This document shows positions 1 to 10,043 of a stretch of 64,000 nucleotides of DNA, piece by piece (positions within the stretch are counted from its first letter, which is position 1; each line of letters begins with the position of its first letter). The stretch comes from DASSBG01 sp963800395 (lineage in GTDB: Bacteria > Pseudomonadota > Gammaproteobacteria > Xanthomonadales > Rhodanobacteraceae), in assembly GCA_963800395.1 (NCBI GenBank), contig CAWDBD010000007.1, positions 30,303 to 94,302 of the forward strand, given 5' to 3'. Made by a program: the position numbers and the translations under genes. The notes below the pieces were generated by a model. That model was not told the DNA's origin and made no database searches. It saw only the letters and a list, made by a program, of their open reading frames with translations.

Positions 1-702
1 GACGACATCCAGTTTTTTGCCGGCAAGAACTCTACCCAGGAGGAGTTCTTTCATACCTTCAACAACCTGTTCGAGGGCAAACAGCAGATCATCCTGACCT
101 GCGACCGCTATCCGCGTGAGGTGGAGAATCTGGAGCCGAGACTGAAGTCGCGCCTGGGCTGGGGCCTGTCGGTGGCAATCGAGCCACCTGATTTCGAGAC
201 CCGCGCCGCCATCCTGATGTCCAAGGCCAGCAGCAAGGGCATCGACGTTCCCCAGGATGTGGCGATGCTGCTTGCACGGCGCATTCGCTCGAACGTGCGC
301 GACCTCGAGGGCGCACTCAATACGCTGGCAGCCCGCGCCAATTTCTTCGGCCGCGAGATCAGCGTCAATTTCACCCAGGAAACCCTGCGTGACCTGTTGA
401 GCGTGCACGCGCACGCCGTCAACCTTCCCAATATCCAGCGCACGGTGGCCGATTACTACCAGGTGCGCCTGTCCGATCTGCTTTCCAAGAGCCGGGTGCG
501 CTCGCTGGCGCGGCCGCGACAGATGGCAATGGCCCTGGCCAAGGAACTGACCGAGAACAGCCTGCCGGAAATTGGCGAAGCGTTCGGAGGTCGTGACCAT
601 ACGACGGTATTGCATGCCTGTCGCACCATTCGCGGTTTGTGCGAGGATGACCCACGCATGCAGCAGGATTGGGTCAAGCTGAGCCGCATCCTGACCGGCT
701 GA
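1..702 (+). CDS. dnaA: Chromosomal replication initiator protein DnaA, 5'-truncated by the window edge
   Basis: This is the C-terminal 233 residues of the AAA+ replication initiator that binds DnaA boxes and melts oriC. Frame 1 is open from base 1 and begins with the Walker B motif DDIQFF, followed by RLKSRLGWGL, which contains the arginine-finger region. The C-terminal domain IV carries the DnaA signature helix GGRDHTTVLHA near codon 198, which reads the DnaA boxes. The N-terminal domains I and II and Walker A lie outside the window. The adjacent dnaN, recF and gyrB genes give the classic origin-region order. The frame is intact and the identification is secure. Confidence 0.98.
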   Translation, partial: DDIQFFAGKNSTQEEFFHTFNNLFEGKQQIILTCDRYPREVENLEPRLKSRLGWGLSVAIEPPDFETRAAILMSKASSKGIDVPQDVAMLLARRIRSNVRDLEGALNTLAARANFFGREISVNFTQETLRDLLSVHAHAVNLPNIQRTVADYYQVRLSDLLSKSRVRSLARPRQMAMALAKELTENSLPEIGEAFGGRDHTTVLHACRTIRGLCEDDPRMQQDWVKLSRILTG

Positions 703-930
703 CAGGATCCTGTGCGCAAGTGGGGAACCAGCCTGTGGACAAGAATTGGATAAGCCGTCAGAAGACACTTATCCACAGACCACGCACAGCCAGCAAGAAA
801 CACAGCACACAAGCTAAATAAATGTAAGTATCTGAAAAACAACAAGAAATAAGGGTTGTTAAGCAATCCACAGCCCCTACAACAACGACTAATTCATACT
901 TATCAACAATAATGATTGAAGGAAAGGGCC
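703..930. promoter_or_regulatory. dnaA-dnaN intergenic region with DnaA-box-like sites, candidate oriC
   Basis: This is a 228-bp AT-rich gap in an otherwise GC-rich window. DnaA-box-like 9-mers are TTATCCACA at 769-777 (perfect, + strand), TTGTCCACA on the minus strand at 734-742 (one mismatch from the consensus), TTATCAACA at 900-908 (one mismatch), and a weaker TTATCCAAT on the minus strand at 745-753. A run rich in A between about 805 and 850 could serve as an unwinding element. In several gammaproteobacteria the origin lies next to dnaA, on either side. It could instead be only an autoregulated dnaN promoter. Confidence 0.6.
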
Positions 931-2031
931 ATGCAATTCAGTATCCAACGTGAAGTTTTGCTCAAACCCTTGCAGCAGGTTGTCGGTGTCGTCGAACGCC
1001 GCAATACCCTGCCGGTTCTGGCCAACGTGCTGGTGCAGGTTGACGAGCAGCGCGTGTCCTTGACAGGTACCGACCTGGAAGTGGAAATGGTGGCCCGGGC
1101 TGCAGTGGAGGACAGCGTGCCAGGGGAAACCACGCTACCGGCGCGCAAGCTGTTCGATCTGGTGCGGGCGCTGCCCGATGGCGCCCAGCTCAAGCTGGCA
1201 CTCAAGGACGACAAGGTCACCATGCAGGCCGGGCGCAGCCGCTACACCCTGGCTACCCTGCCGGCCAGCGAGTTCCCGACCACGGATACCATCGAGGTGA
1301 TCGAGCGGGTCAAGCTGCCGCAGGCGACACTCAAGCATCTGATCGAATCGACCGCCTTTGCCATGGCCAACCAGGATGTACGGTTCTATCTCAATGGCCT
1401 GCTGCTGGATATCAGTGACAAGAACCTGCGCTGCGTGGCGACCGATGGCCACCGCCTGGCGCTGGCCGAGACCGAGCTCGACACGGCCGTCTCGGGTGCG
1501 CGCCAGATCATCATCCCGCGCAAGGGCGTGAACGAACTGGCCGGTCTTTTTGAAGCCGCGGACGGCGACGTCGAACTGGAATTCGGGCGCAACCACGTGC
1601 GCATGCACAAGGACGAGGTGATGTTCACCTCCAAGCTCATCGATGGCCGTTTCCCGGACTACGAGTCGGTGATTCCGATTGGTGCCGACCAGGTGAGCCT
1701 GGTGTCGCGTGATGCATTGCGCGCCTGCCTGTCGCGTGCAGCGATCCTGTCGAATGAGAAATATCGGGGCGTACGCCTCAGTTTCAGCCCCGGCAAGCTG
1801 TGCATCGTGGCGCACAATCCGGAACAGGAAGAAGCGGTGGAGGAACTGGAGGTCGAATGCGAGATCGAGGATCTGTCCATCGGTTTCAACGTCGGCTATC
1901 TGCTTGATGCGCTGGGTGTGCTGGAGAGTGACAAGGTGCGGCTGTGTCTGCGTGACCCGCAATCCAGCCTGCTGATCCAGGATGGTGAGCGCGACCACAT
2001 CCGTCATGTGGTCATGCCGCTGAGGTTGTAG
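931..2031 (+). CDS. dnaN: DNA polymerase III beta subunit (sliding clamp)
   Basis: This encodes the 366-residue ring-shaped processivity clamp of DNA polymerase III, the same length as the E. coli protein. The start MQFSIQREVLLKPLQQV at 931 is typical of the family and is preceded by a purine-rich AAGGAAAGGG. A TTG five codons upstream would add MKERA and is unlikely. The protein ends HVVMPLRL; beta clamps characteristically end in a motif of the type PMRL. It sits between dnaA and recF in the canonical order and the frame is intact. Confidence 0.97.
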   Translation: MQFSIQREVLLKPLQQVVGVVERRNTLPVLANVLVQVDEQRVSLTGTDLEVEMVARAAVEDSVPGETTLPARKLFDLVRALPDGAQLKLALKDDKVTMQAGRSRYTLATLPASEFPTTDTIEVIERVKLPQATLKHLIESTAFAMANQDVRFYLNGLLLDISDKNLRCVATDGHRLALAETELDTAVSGARQIIIPRKGVNELAGLFEAADGDVELEFGRNHVRMHKDEVMFTSKLIDGRFPDYESVIPIGADQVSLVSRDALRACLSRAAILSNEKYRGVRLSFSPGKLCIVAHNPEQEEAVEELEVECEIEDLSIGFNVGYLLDALGVLESDKVRLCLRDPQSSLLIQDGERDHIRHVVMPLRL

Positions 2032-2157
2032 GCCGCTTGGGGATGACGGCTTGAAACCGGGATCGCGCTGCAGCGATACCCCCCGCGCTGATTCGGTGCT
2101 CCGGAGCCGCGAGCCGGGGCCCGCGATGGAAACTGCACCCGAGCCGAAGGTCTCCTG

Positions 2158-3228
2158 ATGCGCCTGCGCAAGCTGCGCGTGGACGGGCTGCGCTGTCTGC
2201 GGGACGTGGACCTGGCACCGGCGCCAGGCTTCAATCTCCTGATCGGACCCAACGGCAGCGGCAAGACGTCCCTGCTGGAAGCCATCCACCTGCTGTCGCA
2301 TGGACGAAGTTTCCGCTCCGGAGGGCATGCGGCGCTGACCGCGCGTGATCGCTCCGAATACACCGTTTTCGCCGAGCTTGATGTGGCCGGTGCCGGTCAT
2401 CGCATCGGCATGACCCGAGGCGGGGAAGGTTGGCGGATCCGTGTGGATGGCGAAAGCGTGATGGCGTTGGGGGAGGTGATCCGCCACTGTGCCAGCGTCT
2501 GCTTCGAGCCCGGTAGTCATGCCCTGATTTCCGGCGGATCGGCTGAACGACGACGTTTCCTGGATTGGGGAGTGTTCCACGTGGAACATGATTTCCTGAG
2601 CACCTGGCAACGTCATCAAAGGGCGCTTCGCCAGCGCAATGTGCTGCTGCGGCAAGGGGCCAGCGATGAGCAGTTGCTTGCCTGGGAAGTGCAGATGGCT
2701 GATACCGGCCGGCATATCGATGCCTTGCGCCAGACCTATTGCGAACGACTTCTGCCACGCATCCGCGAGGAAGCGCAGCGGCTGGTGCCGATGCTGGGCG
2801 AGCCGGAGCTGCGCTACCTTCGCGGCTGGGCCGCGGGTCAGGACTTGCATGAGGCGCTCGCTGACGCCCGTTATCGTGACCGACAGCGCGGCCATACCGG
2901 CATCGGACCGCATCGGGCTGACTGGCGGCTGCGCTTCGAGCACGTCGCGCACCATGACCAGCTATCGCGCGGGCAGGAAAAGCTGGTGGCCCTGGCGTGC
3001 GTGCTGGGCCAGGCCGAGCTGTACGCGCGTGATGGCGACGACTGGCCGCTGATTTGCCTGGACGACCTGGCCTCCGAGCTTGATCGCGAGCATCAGCAAC
3101 GTCTGGTGCAGCGGCTTCTGGATTGCGATGCCCAGGTCTGGGTAACAGGTACCGAGTGTCCTGCCGCGCTCGCGGGCCGGGATGTGCGGATGTTCCACGT
3201 GGAACACGGCCGTATCGGCACGGATTGA
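2158..3228 (+). CDS. recF: DNA replication and repair protein RecF
   Basis: This 356-residue SMC-like ATPase works with RecOR to load RecA at gapped DNA. Walker A is GPNGSGKTS near residue 30, the ABC-type signature is LSRGQEK near residue 270, and Walker B is LICLDDLASELD near residue 300. These are in the right order and the length is typical. The start ATG at 2158 lacks a strong Shine-Dalgarno sequence, but it begins MRLRKLRVDGLR, as the family does. The coding sequence contains two perfect parS palindromes, which force the peptide FHVEH at two separate places in the protein. Confidence 0.97.
   Translation: MRLRKLRVDGLRCLRDVDLAPAPGFNLLIGPNGSGKTSLLEAIHLLSHGRSFRSGGHAALTARDRSEYTVFAELDVAGAGHRIGMTRGGEGWRIRVDGESVMALGEVIRHCASVCFEPGSHALISGGSAERRRFLDWGVFHVEHDFLSTWQRHQRALRQRNVLLRQGASDEQLLAWEVQMADTGRHIDALRQTYCERLLPRIREEAQRLVPMLGEPELRYLRGWAAGQDLHEALADARYRDRQRGHTGIGPHRADWRLRFEHVAHHDQLSRGQEKLVALACVLGQAELYARDGDDWPLICLDDLASELDREHQQRLVQRLLDCDAQVWVTGTECPAALAGRDVRMFHVEHGRIGTD
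2573..2588. promoter_or_regulatory. parS: parS centromere-like site 1, inside recF
   Basis: The sequence is TGTTCCACGTGGAACA, a perfect 16-bp palindrome matching the parS consensus bound by ParB in Pseudomonas and relatives. It is embedded in recF, where it encodes VFHVEH. Location within a few kb of the origin is where parS sites are usually found. Confidence 0.88.
3191..3206. promoter_or_regulatory. parS: parS centromere-like site 2, inside recF
   Basis: This is a second perfect copy of TGTTCCACGTGGAACA, 618 bp from the first and close to the recF 3' end, where it encodes MFHVEH. Two identical copies of a 16-bp palindrome within one gene are very unlikely to be chance. Confidence 0.88.
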
Positions 3229-3284
3229 CGAGCCAGGGCGATCACGCACACCGGCTGCAAATGGGTCCGGGCCGGGAGCGGCAA

Positions 3285-3293
3285 TGCTATACT
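3285..3293 (+). promoter_or_regulatory. Candidate extended -10 promoter of gyrB
   Basis: TGC-TATACT forms an extended -10 element (TGn then five of six consensus bases) 117 bp upstream of the gyrB start. No convincing -35 hexamer is visible, which an extended -10 can tolerate. The predicted transcript start is near 3300. Confidence 0.4.
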
Positions 3294-3345
3294 TGTCGCT
3301 TGTGCCCATTGCTTGTCGGAAGCGGCAGCAATGCGGTTGAGCACC

Positions 3346-3390
3346 GGTGATCCGGTGGTCCGGCGAACGGCCGGACGACCTCGGATCACC
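3346..3390 (+). promoter_or_regulatory. Stem-loop in the gyrB leader
   Basis: Outer arms GGTGATCCG (3346-3354) and CGGATCACC (3382-3390) are perfectly complementary. They enclose inner arms GTCCGGC (3358-3364) and GCCGGAC (3370-3376). The structure ends about 20 bp before the gyrB start codon and lacks a T-run, so it looks like a leader hairpin rather than a recF terminator. Function is unknown. Confidence 0.5.
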
Positions 3391-3409
3391 GCCAGCCAGA
3401 GTGATTCGC

Positions 3410-5833
<2,424 letters not shown>

Positions 5834-6118
5834 GCCGGCCCGGAACGAGGGCCAGGGCGCGCCCGATATCGGTGCGGCCCCGTGCACGTCAATATATTCT
5901 ATGTAATTGTTTTATAAGTTTTTTTTGAAAACAAAAGGTCATGCCGGGCAGGCTCGGCGCTGGCCGCATAGGCGCCGTATCCGCGCCGCCACAACAGCCT
6001 GGGCAGGCGTGTTTGCTAACAAAACGCTTACATCGGCTTGCTTGTGCTGTTCAGGTCGCTCGGTTTAGGCTGAAATACAAGCAAACTCCACTACAGAATT
6101 TCCCGACAGAGGTGATCC
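5834..6118. other. gyrB-TPR gene intergenic region with an AT-rich block
   Basis: These 285 bp contain no credible gene. GC-rich sequence follows the gyrB stop, then an AT-rich block at about 5888-5940 that includes a run of eight T. I see no clean terminator hairpin and no confident -35/-10 pair. The AT-rich block may be an upstream promoter element for the following gene or cluster. Confidence 0.4.
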
Positions 6119-7411
6119 ATGAAGTCAGGTCGAATCGCAAGTCTTCTCGCCACCGCCGCACTGGCGCTGCTGGTGGCATCGCCGGCCGTCGTGGCCAAGG
6201 ACAAGAAGGAAGTCTTGTATCCCAATGCCAAGCGTGAGCAGCCCAAGCTTGATTTGCGCAGCCAGAAAGAGGCGGACAAGCTCAACGACGCCCTGAGCGC
6301 CGCCAGCGCCGGTGACGACGCCAAGGCCGAGGAACTGCTGCAGCCGCTGGCCGACGGCAGCGAGACGAATAGCAAGTATGCCCAGGCCATGGCGCTGCAG
6401 GGTCTCGCCAATTTGCGCTACCAGCAGGGCAAGCTCAAGGACGCGATCAAGCTCATGAACAGTGCGCTCGATCTTGGCGTGATGCCCAACGACACCTACT
6501 TCCAGCTCATGTATGGCCTGGTCCAGTTCTACGTCGCCGACGAGCAGTATCAGCAGGCCGAGGCGAAGCTGCACGAGTGGCGCGAGCAAGGCCAGCGTGA
6601 AAGCGCCCGGTCCTACGCGCTTGAAGGCAACATCGACTACCGCATGCAGAAATACGACCAAGCGATCGCTGCCATCAAGAAGGCCAAGGAGCTGAATGCC
6701 AAGGCCGGCAAGACCGACAACCCGGCAACCTGGGACCAGATCCTCGCGGCAAGCTATGCCGAATCAGGCAACACCGACGAGGCCGTGGCCATGGCCAAGA
6801 AGCGTGTCGCTGCCGACCCGACCGACACCACCAGCCTGCACAACGCTGTATCGCTGCTGGTGCAGGCGCAGCGCTATGCCGAGGCGGCCGAGCTGATGGA
6901 GACCGCGAGCAAGAACGGCGCGATCGAGAGCAAGAAGGACTACATCACCATGGCCAAGCTGTATCTGGTGATTGCGCAGAATTCGGACAAGCCTGCGCCC
7001 AGGGCGGAAAAGGCTGTGAAGTTGCTCGAGGATGGTCTTGCAGCCGGCAAGCTGAAGCCCGGCCTTGATATCTACAAGCTCCAGGGTGACGCTGCCTACG
7101 TCGGCGGTGACTCTGACCAGGCGCTGGCCTATTACAAGAAGGCCGCCCCGTTTGCCAAGAATGGCGACCTCGACGTCCGCCGAGGTCAGATCCTCGCCAG
7201 CCAGGGCAAAAACGACACGGCGATCAAGCTGATCAAGTCGGGCATTGCCAAGGGCGTAACCCACAAGGGACGTGCTTACCTCGTCCTGGGGGCCGCCAAT
7301 TCCAACGCCAGCAATCGTGCTGCCGCTATCGCCGCGATGAAGAAAGCAGCGCAGTACCCGGAAACAAAAGCCAAGGCCACACGCTGGCTGAAAAAAGCCG
7401 GCGCAGCTTGA
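6119..7411 (+). CDS. Secreted tetratricopeptide-repeat protein upstream of the TonB system
   Basis: This 430-residue protein starts with a Sec-type signal peptide (MKSGRIASLLATAALALL, cleavage probably after ASPAVVA, near residue 27). The mature part is Ala/Lys/Glu-rich helical sequence with TPR-like pairs, for example around residues 95-120 (MALQGLANLRYQQGKLKDA), 165-205 (EGNIDYRMQKYDQAIAAIKKA) and 320-345 (GDAAYVGGDSDQALAYYKKA). TPRs are protein-protein interaction scaffolds, so a periplasmic or lipid-facing partner role is expected. It lies 158 bp upstream of tonB on the same strand, and I infer, without proof, that it assists the TonB system. No catalytic motif is visible. Confidence 0.85.
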   Translation: MKSGRIASLLATAALALLVASPAVVAKDKKEVLYPNAKREQPKLDLRSQKEADKLNDALSAASAGDDAKAEELLQPLADGSETNSKYAQAMALQGLANLRYQQGKLKDAIKLMNSALDLGVMPNDTYFQLMYGLVQFYVADEQYQQAEAKLHEWREQGQRESARSYALEGNIDYRMQKYDQAIAAIKKAKELNAKAGKTDNPATWDQILAASYAESGNTDEAVAMAKKRVAADPTDTTSLHNAVSLLVQAQRYAEAAELMETASKNGAIESKKDYITMAKLYLVIAQNSDKPAPRAEKAVKLLEDGLAAGKLKPGLDIYKLQGDAAYVGGDSDQALAYYKKAAPFAKNGDLDVRRGQILASQGKNDTAIKLIKSGIAKGVTHKGRAYLVLGAANSNASNRAAAIAAMKKAAQYPETKAKATRWLKKAGAA

Positions 7412-7569
7412 ACCAGGTCCCATAACGATGCTGAATAGACCCTATACAAAAACATCCGGCTCGTGTAACGTGGACCCCTTGCTTGGCGATCACGGACACC
7501 GTACGCAAGGTGCAGCAGATCCGGGCTCCACGCAGCGCCAACCAACCATTCAAGAATAGATGAGCAATC

Positions 7570-8232
7570 ATGGCATCAAGCACTGACAACGCTGGAAAGA
7601 ACGGCTTCAGCTGGCGCCGAACCACCGCCATTGCGTTTGCAGTGGCTATTCACTCGTTCGCCTTCCTGCTGATGGTGGCCCCGGTGTCGCCGCCGCAGGC
7701 CAAGGAAAAAGCCAAGTCGGACGTAGTGAAGATCGAGTTCATCGAGCCGCCACCACCACCACCGCCGCCGCCGCCACCGCCGCCGGAGCCGCCGAAAAAG
7801 CCGCCACCGAAGATCGTGGAAAAGATCAAGCCGCCACCAACCCCGCCACCGCCGGCACCGCCGCCGGTCGTGGTCGAGGAAAAGTCGGTCATGGCCGAAG
7901 CCGCACCGCCGCCGTCGCCGCCAGCACCACCGGCGCCGCCGACGACGATCGCGCCCAGTGCCGATATCAGCTACCGGGCACGTCATCGCCCGCGCTATCC
8001 GGCACAGGCCATCCGCCAGCGCCACGAAGGCACGGTCGTGTTGCTGATTCTGGTTGGCGTGGACGGCAGTCCGAAGGACATCAAGGTTGACAAGTCCAGT
8101 GGCTATCGCGAGCTGGATCGCGCCGCCATCAAGGCTGCACGAAACTGGCAGTTCAATCCGGGAATGCGAGGAAGCACTCCTTTCGAGGGGTGGGCACGGA
8201 TACCGATTTCCTTCAACCTCAACCAGCTCTGA
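7570..8232 (+). CDS. tonB: Energy transducer protein TonB
   Basis: This 220-residue inner-membrane-anchored protein transmits proton-motive force from ExbBD to outer-membrane receptors. A single membrane anchor spans about residues 17-37, with a His in the segment (AIHSF). A long Pro-rich periplasmic spacer follows from about residue 57 to 135, including 13 consecutive prolines. The C-terminal TonB fold starts near residue 140 (RPRYPAQAIRQRHEGTV) and contains the conserved LDRAAIKAARNWQFNPG. The gene heads a same-strand set with exbB 59 bp downstream. The start MASSTDNAGK at 7570 is the only one that precedes the anchor. Confidence 0.95.
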   Translation: MASSTDNAGKNGFSWRRTTAIAFAVAIHSFAFLLMVAPVSPPQAKEKAKSDVVKIEFIEPPPPPPPPPPPPPEPPKKPPPKIVEKIKPPPTPPPPAPPPVVVEEKSVMAEAAPPPSPPAPPAPPTTIAPSADISYRARHRPRYPAQAIRQRHEGTVVLLILVGVDGSPKDIKVDKSSGYRELDRAAIKAARNWQFNPGMRGSTPFEGWARIPISFNLNQL

Positions 8233-8291
8233 CCAAACCCGGGTAACATTCCCGACTCTTTAAACGCCATACACGAACACAGGGTAGCGAT

Positions 8292-9101
8292 ATGCTTCAG
8301 ACAAATCCGACTACAGGCCCGGCTCCGGGTGGCAACAGCAACGCCCAGGCACTTCAGGAAATGGGCTTCAACCACCTGATTGGCAACTTCGACATGCTCG
8401 CATGGGTCGTGTTTGTCACCCTGGTGGTGATGTCGATCCTGTCCTGGTACTTCATCATTGCCAACCTGCTCCGCAACGCTGCCATTCGCAGCCGTGCAGA
8501 AAAGGTGATCAGCAAGTTCTGGAATGCGCGCACGGCGCAGGAATCGATTCGCGAAATGGAGCAGCAGGGCAAGAACGAGCCCTTCTCCAAGGTCGCACTG
8601 GAAGCCGCTTCTGCCGCGCAGCATCACCAGCGCCACGAGGGCAGCCGCCTGGTGGACAGCCTGAATCGATCCGAATTCATTGACCGCGCGCTGCGCCAGG
8701 CCGTGTCCCGCGAAACCATGCGCATGGAAAGCGGCCTGACCCTGCTGGCCACCGTCGGTTCGGCAGCGGTCTACGTCGGTCTGCTCGGTACGGTCTGGGG
8801 CATCTATCACGCCCTGATCAAGATCGGTGCGTCCGGCGAAGCCAGCATCAGCGCCGTGGCCGGCCCTGTCGGCGAGGCCCTGATCATGACCGCCTTCGGT
8901 CTGGCCGTGGCCATCCCCGCCGTGTTCGCGTTCAACTTCTTTGTGCGCATGAACCGCGTCACCTACGCACGTCTGGACGAATTCGCCCACGACCTGCATG
9001 ACTTCTTCGCCACGGGTGCCCGCATGGGTGGATCCCAGGGTGATCGCGAGCCGGTGGCCGCCAAGGCGGGCAACAACGCCGCCGCTGCCAAGAAGAAGTA
9101 A
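8292..9101 (+). CDS. exbB: Biopolymer transport protein ExbB (MotA/TolQ/ExbB proton channel)
   Basis: This 269-residue protein forms the pentameric scaffold of the ExbB-ExbD proton channel. Three hydrophobic segments are visible near residues 36-60 (WVVFVTLVVMSILSW), 150-175 (LLATVGSAAVYVGLLGT) and 195-220 (EALIMTAFGLAVAIPAV), with a large cytoplasmic loop between the first and second, as in the family. The GLLGTVWGI and AFGLAVAIPA motifs are diagnostic. The C-terminal tail is Lys/Ala rich. It lies directly between tonB and two exbD genes and is presumably co-transcribed with them. Confidence 0.95.
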   Translation: MLQTNPTTGPAPGGNSNAQALQEMGFNHLIGNFDMLAWVVFVTLVVMSILSWYFIIANLLRNAAIRSRAEKVISKFWNARTAQESIREMEQQGKNEPFSKVALEAASAAQHHQRHEGSRLVDSLNRSEFIDRALRQAVSRETMRMESGLTLLATVGSAAVYVGLLGTVWGIYHALIKIGASGEASISAVAGPVGEALIMTAFGLAVAIPAVFAFNFFVRMNRVTYARLDEFAHDLHDFFATGARMGGSQGDREPVAAKAGNNAAAAKKK

Positions 9102-9143
9102 GCAAGGTGTCAACCGGGACCCACAACAGCGAGGTAAGCTGAC

Positions 9144-9548
9144 ATGGCCAGTGGAGGAAACGACGGCTTGCCGCTGTCGGACATCAACGTCACCCCCATG
9201 GTGGATGTGCTTCTGGTGCTGCTGATCATCTTCATGATCACGGCACCCATGCTGCAGCATAATATCCAGATTGATCTGCCGCAGCCGAACAAGAATCACG
9301 AAGACCAGAAGAATCCGCCCAAGCCGATTGACCTGCGGGTCAGTTCCACGGGCACCATGACCTGGAACAACAGCCCGGTGGATGCGGACTCCCTCAAGGC
9401 GCAGCTCATCATCCTGGGCACCAAGCCGCTGGATCTGCAGTCCGAACTGCGTATTCAGGCCGATCCGGATACGATGTACGAAGTGCTTGCCAAGGTCATG
9501 GCCGAGGCCAAGAACGCTGGCGTACAGAAAATCGGCTTCCAGAAGTAA
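9144..9548 (+). CDS. exbD: Biopolymer transport protein ExbD, first copy
   Basis: This 134-residue protein is the ExbD subunit of the TonB energising complex. It has a short cytoplasmic N-terminus with LPLSDINVTPMVDVLL, in which the membrane-entry Asp of MVDVLL is the proton-carrying residue of the family. One transmembrane helix (VLLVLLIIFMITAPML) and a periplasmic domain ending KNAGVQKIGFQK follow. The frame is intact. It sits 42 bp after exbB and 17 bp before a second exbD. In Xanthomonas the two ExbD paralogues are known to have partly different roles. Confidence 0.94.
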   Translation: MASGGNDGLPLSDINVTPMVDVLLVLLIIFMITAPMLQHNIQIDLPQPNKNHEDQKNPPKPIDLRVSSTGTMTWNNSPVDADSLKAQLIILGTKPLDLQSELRIQADPDTMYEVLAKVMAEAKNAGVQKIGFQK

Positions 9549-9565
9549 GCATGAGAACCTGACCT

Positions 9566-10009
9566 ATGGCATCGAGCGCAACAAACGAAACATCCGCCAC
9601 GCCCATGGCCGACATCAACGTCACGCCGATGGCTGACGTGATGCTGGTGCTGCTGATCGTGTTCATGATCACGGCGCCGCTGTCCCAGCACAAGGTCAAG
9701 GTGGAACTGCCGCAAGCCAATCTTGTGCAGGACGCCAACAAGCCGGCGGGCAGCATGGATCTGGCCATCAAGGAGGACGGATCCTTCTATCTTGACGACG
9801 CGCCGGTGAGTGATGGCGAGTTGAATGCGCGGTTGAAGGTTGCCGCGCAGCAGACGCCGCAGCCCGAACTCAAGATTCGCGCAGCCAAAACGATCGAATA
9901 CAGCCGCATCTGGGATGTCATGTCCACCGCCAAGGGTGCGGGCATGGTTCATCTCGGCTTTGTCACCACCGGCCAGGACAAGAAGACGGTTCCGGTCGGC
10001 GCCAAGTAA
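9566..10009 (+). CDS. exbD2: Biopolymer transport protein ExbD, second copy
   Basis: This 147-residue ExbD paralogue shares the same plan as the preceding gene: MADINVTPMADVMLVLLIVF with the membrane Asp (ADVML), one transmembrane helix and a periplasmic domain ending in a short basic tail. It diverges clearly from the first copy in the periplasmic half, which argues for an old duplication with different partners. In Xanthomonas campestris the equivalent exbD2 is dispensable for iron uptake but needed for plant hypersensitive-response induction. Whether that applies here is unknown. Confidence 0.92.
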   Translation: MASSATNETSATPMADINVTPMADVMLVLLIVFMITAPLSQHKVKVELPQANLVQDANKPAGSMDLAIKEDGSFYLDDAPVSDGELNARLKVAAQQTPQPELKIRAAKTIEYSRIWDVMSTAKGAGMVHLGFVTTGQDKKTVPVGAK

Positions 10010-10020
10010 TGGCCTCCGGC

Positions 10021-10043
10021 GGCCTGGGCGATCCGCTCAGGCC
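10021..10043. terminator. Possible bidirectional hairpin between exbD2 and pdxJ
   Basis: GGCCTGGGCG and CGCTCAGGCC form a 10-bp stem with one mismatch around a 3-nt loop, placed between the convergent exbD2 and pdxJ ends and overlapping the pdxJ stop codon. No T-run follows on either strand, so termination is only suggested. Confidence 0.3.

Noticed and set aside
1135..2955. Open frame of 606 codons on the minus strand across dnaN and recF
   Set aside because: It lies antisense to two intact essential genes and shows high His/Gln/Arg content without domain motifs, as expected from the complement of GC-rich coding DNA.
3347..3409. Upstream in-frame ATG for gyrB adding 21 residues
   Set aside because: The extension lies in a hairpin, has no conserved sequence and precedes the family-standard MTEKNPG start.
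7576..8025. Arg/Trp-rich frame antisense to tonB
   Set aside because: It is the complement of the proline tract and has no credible protein character.
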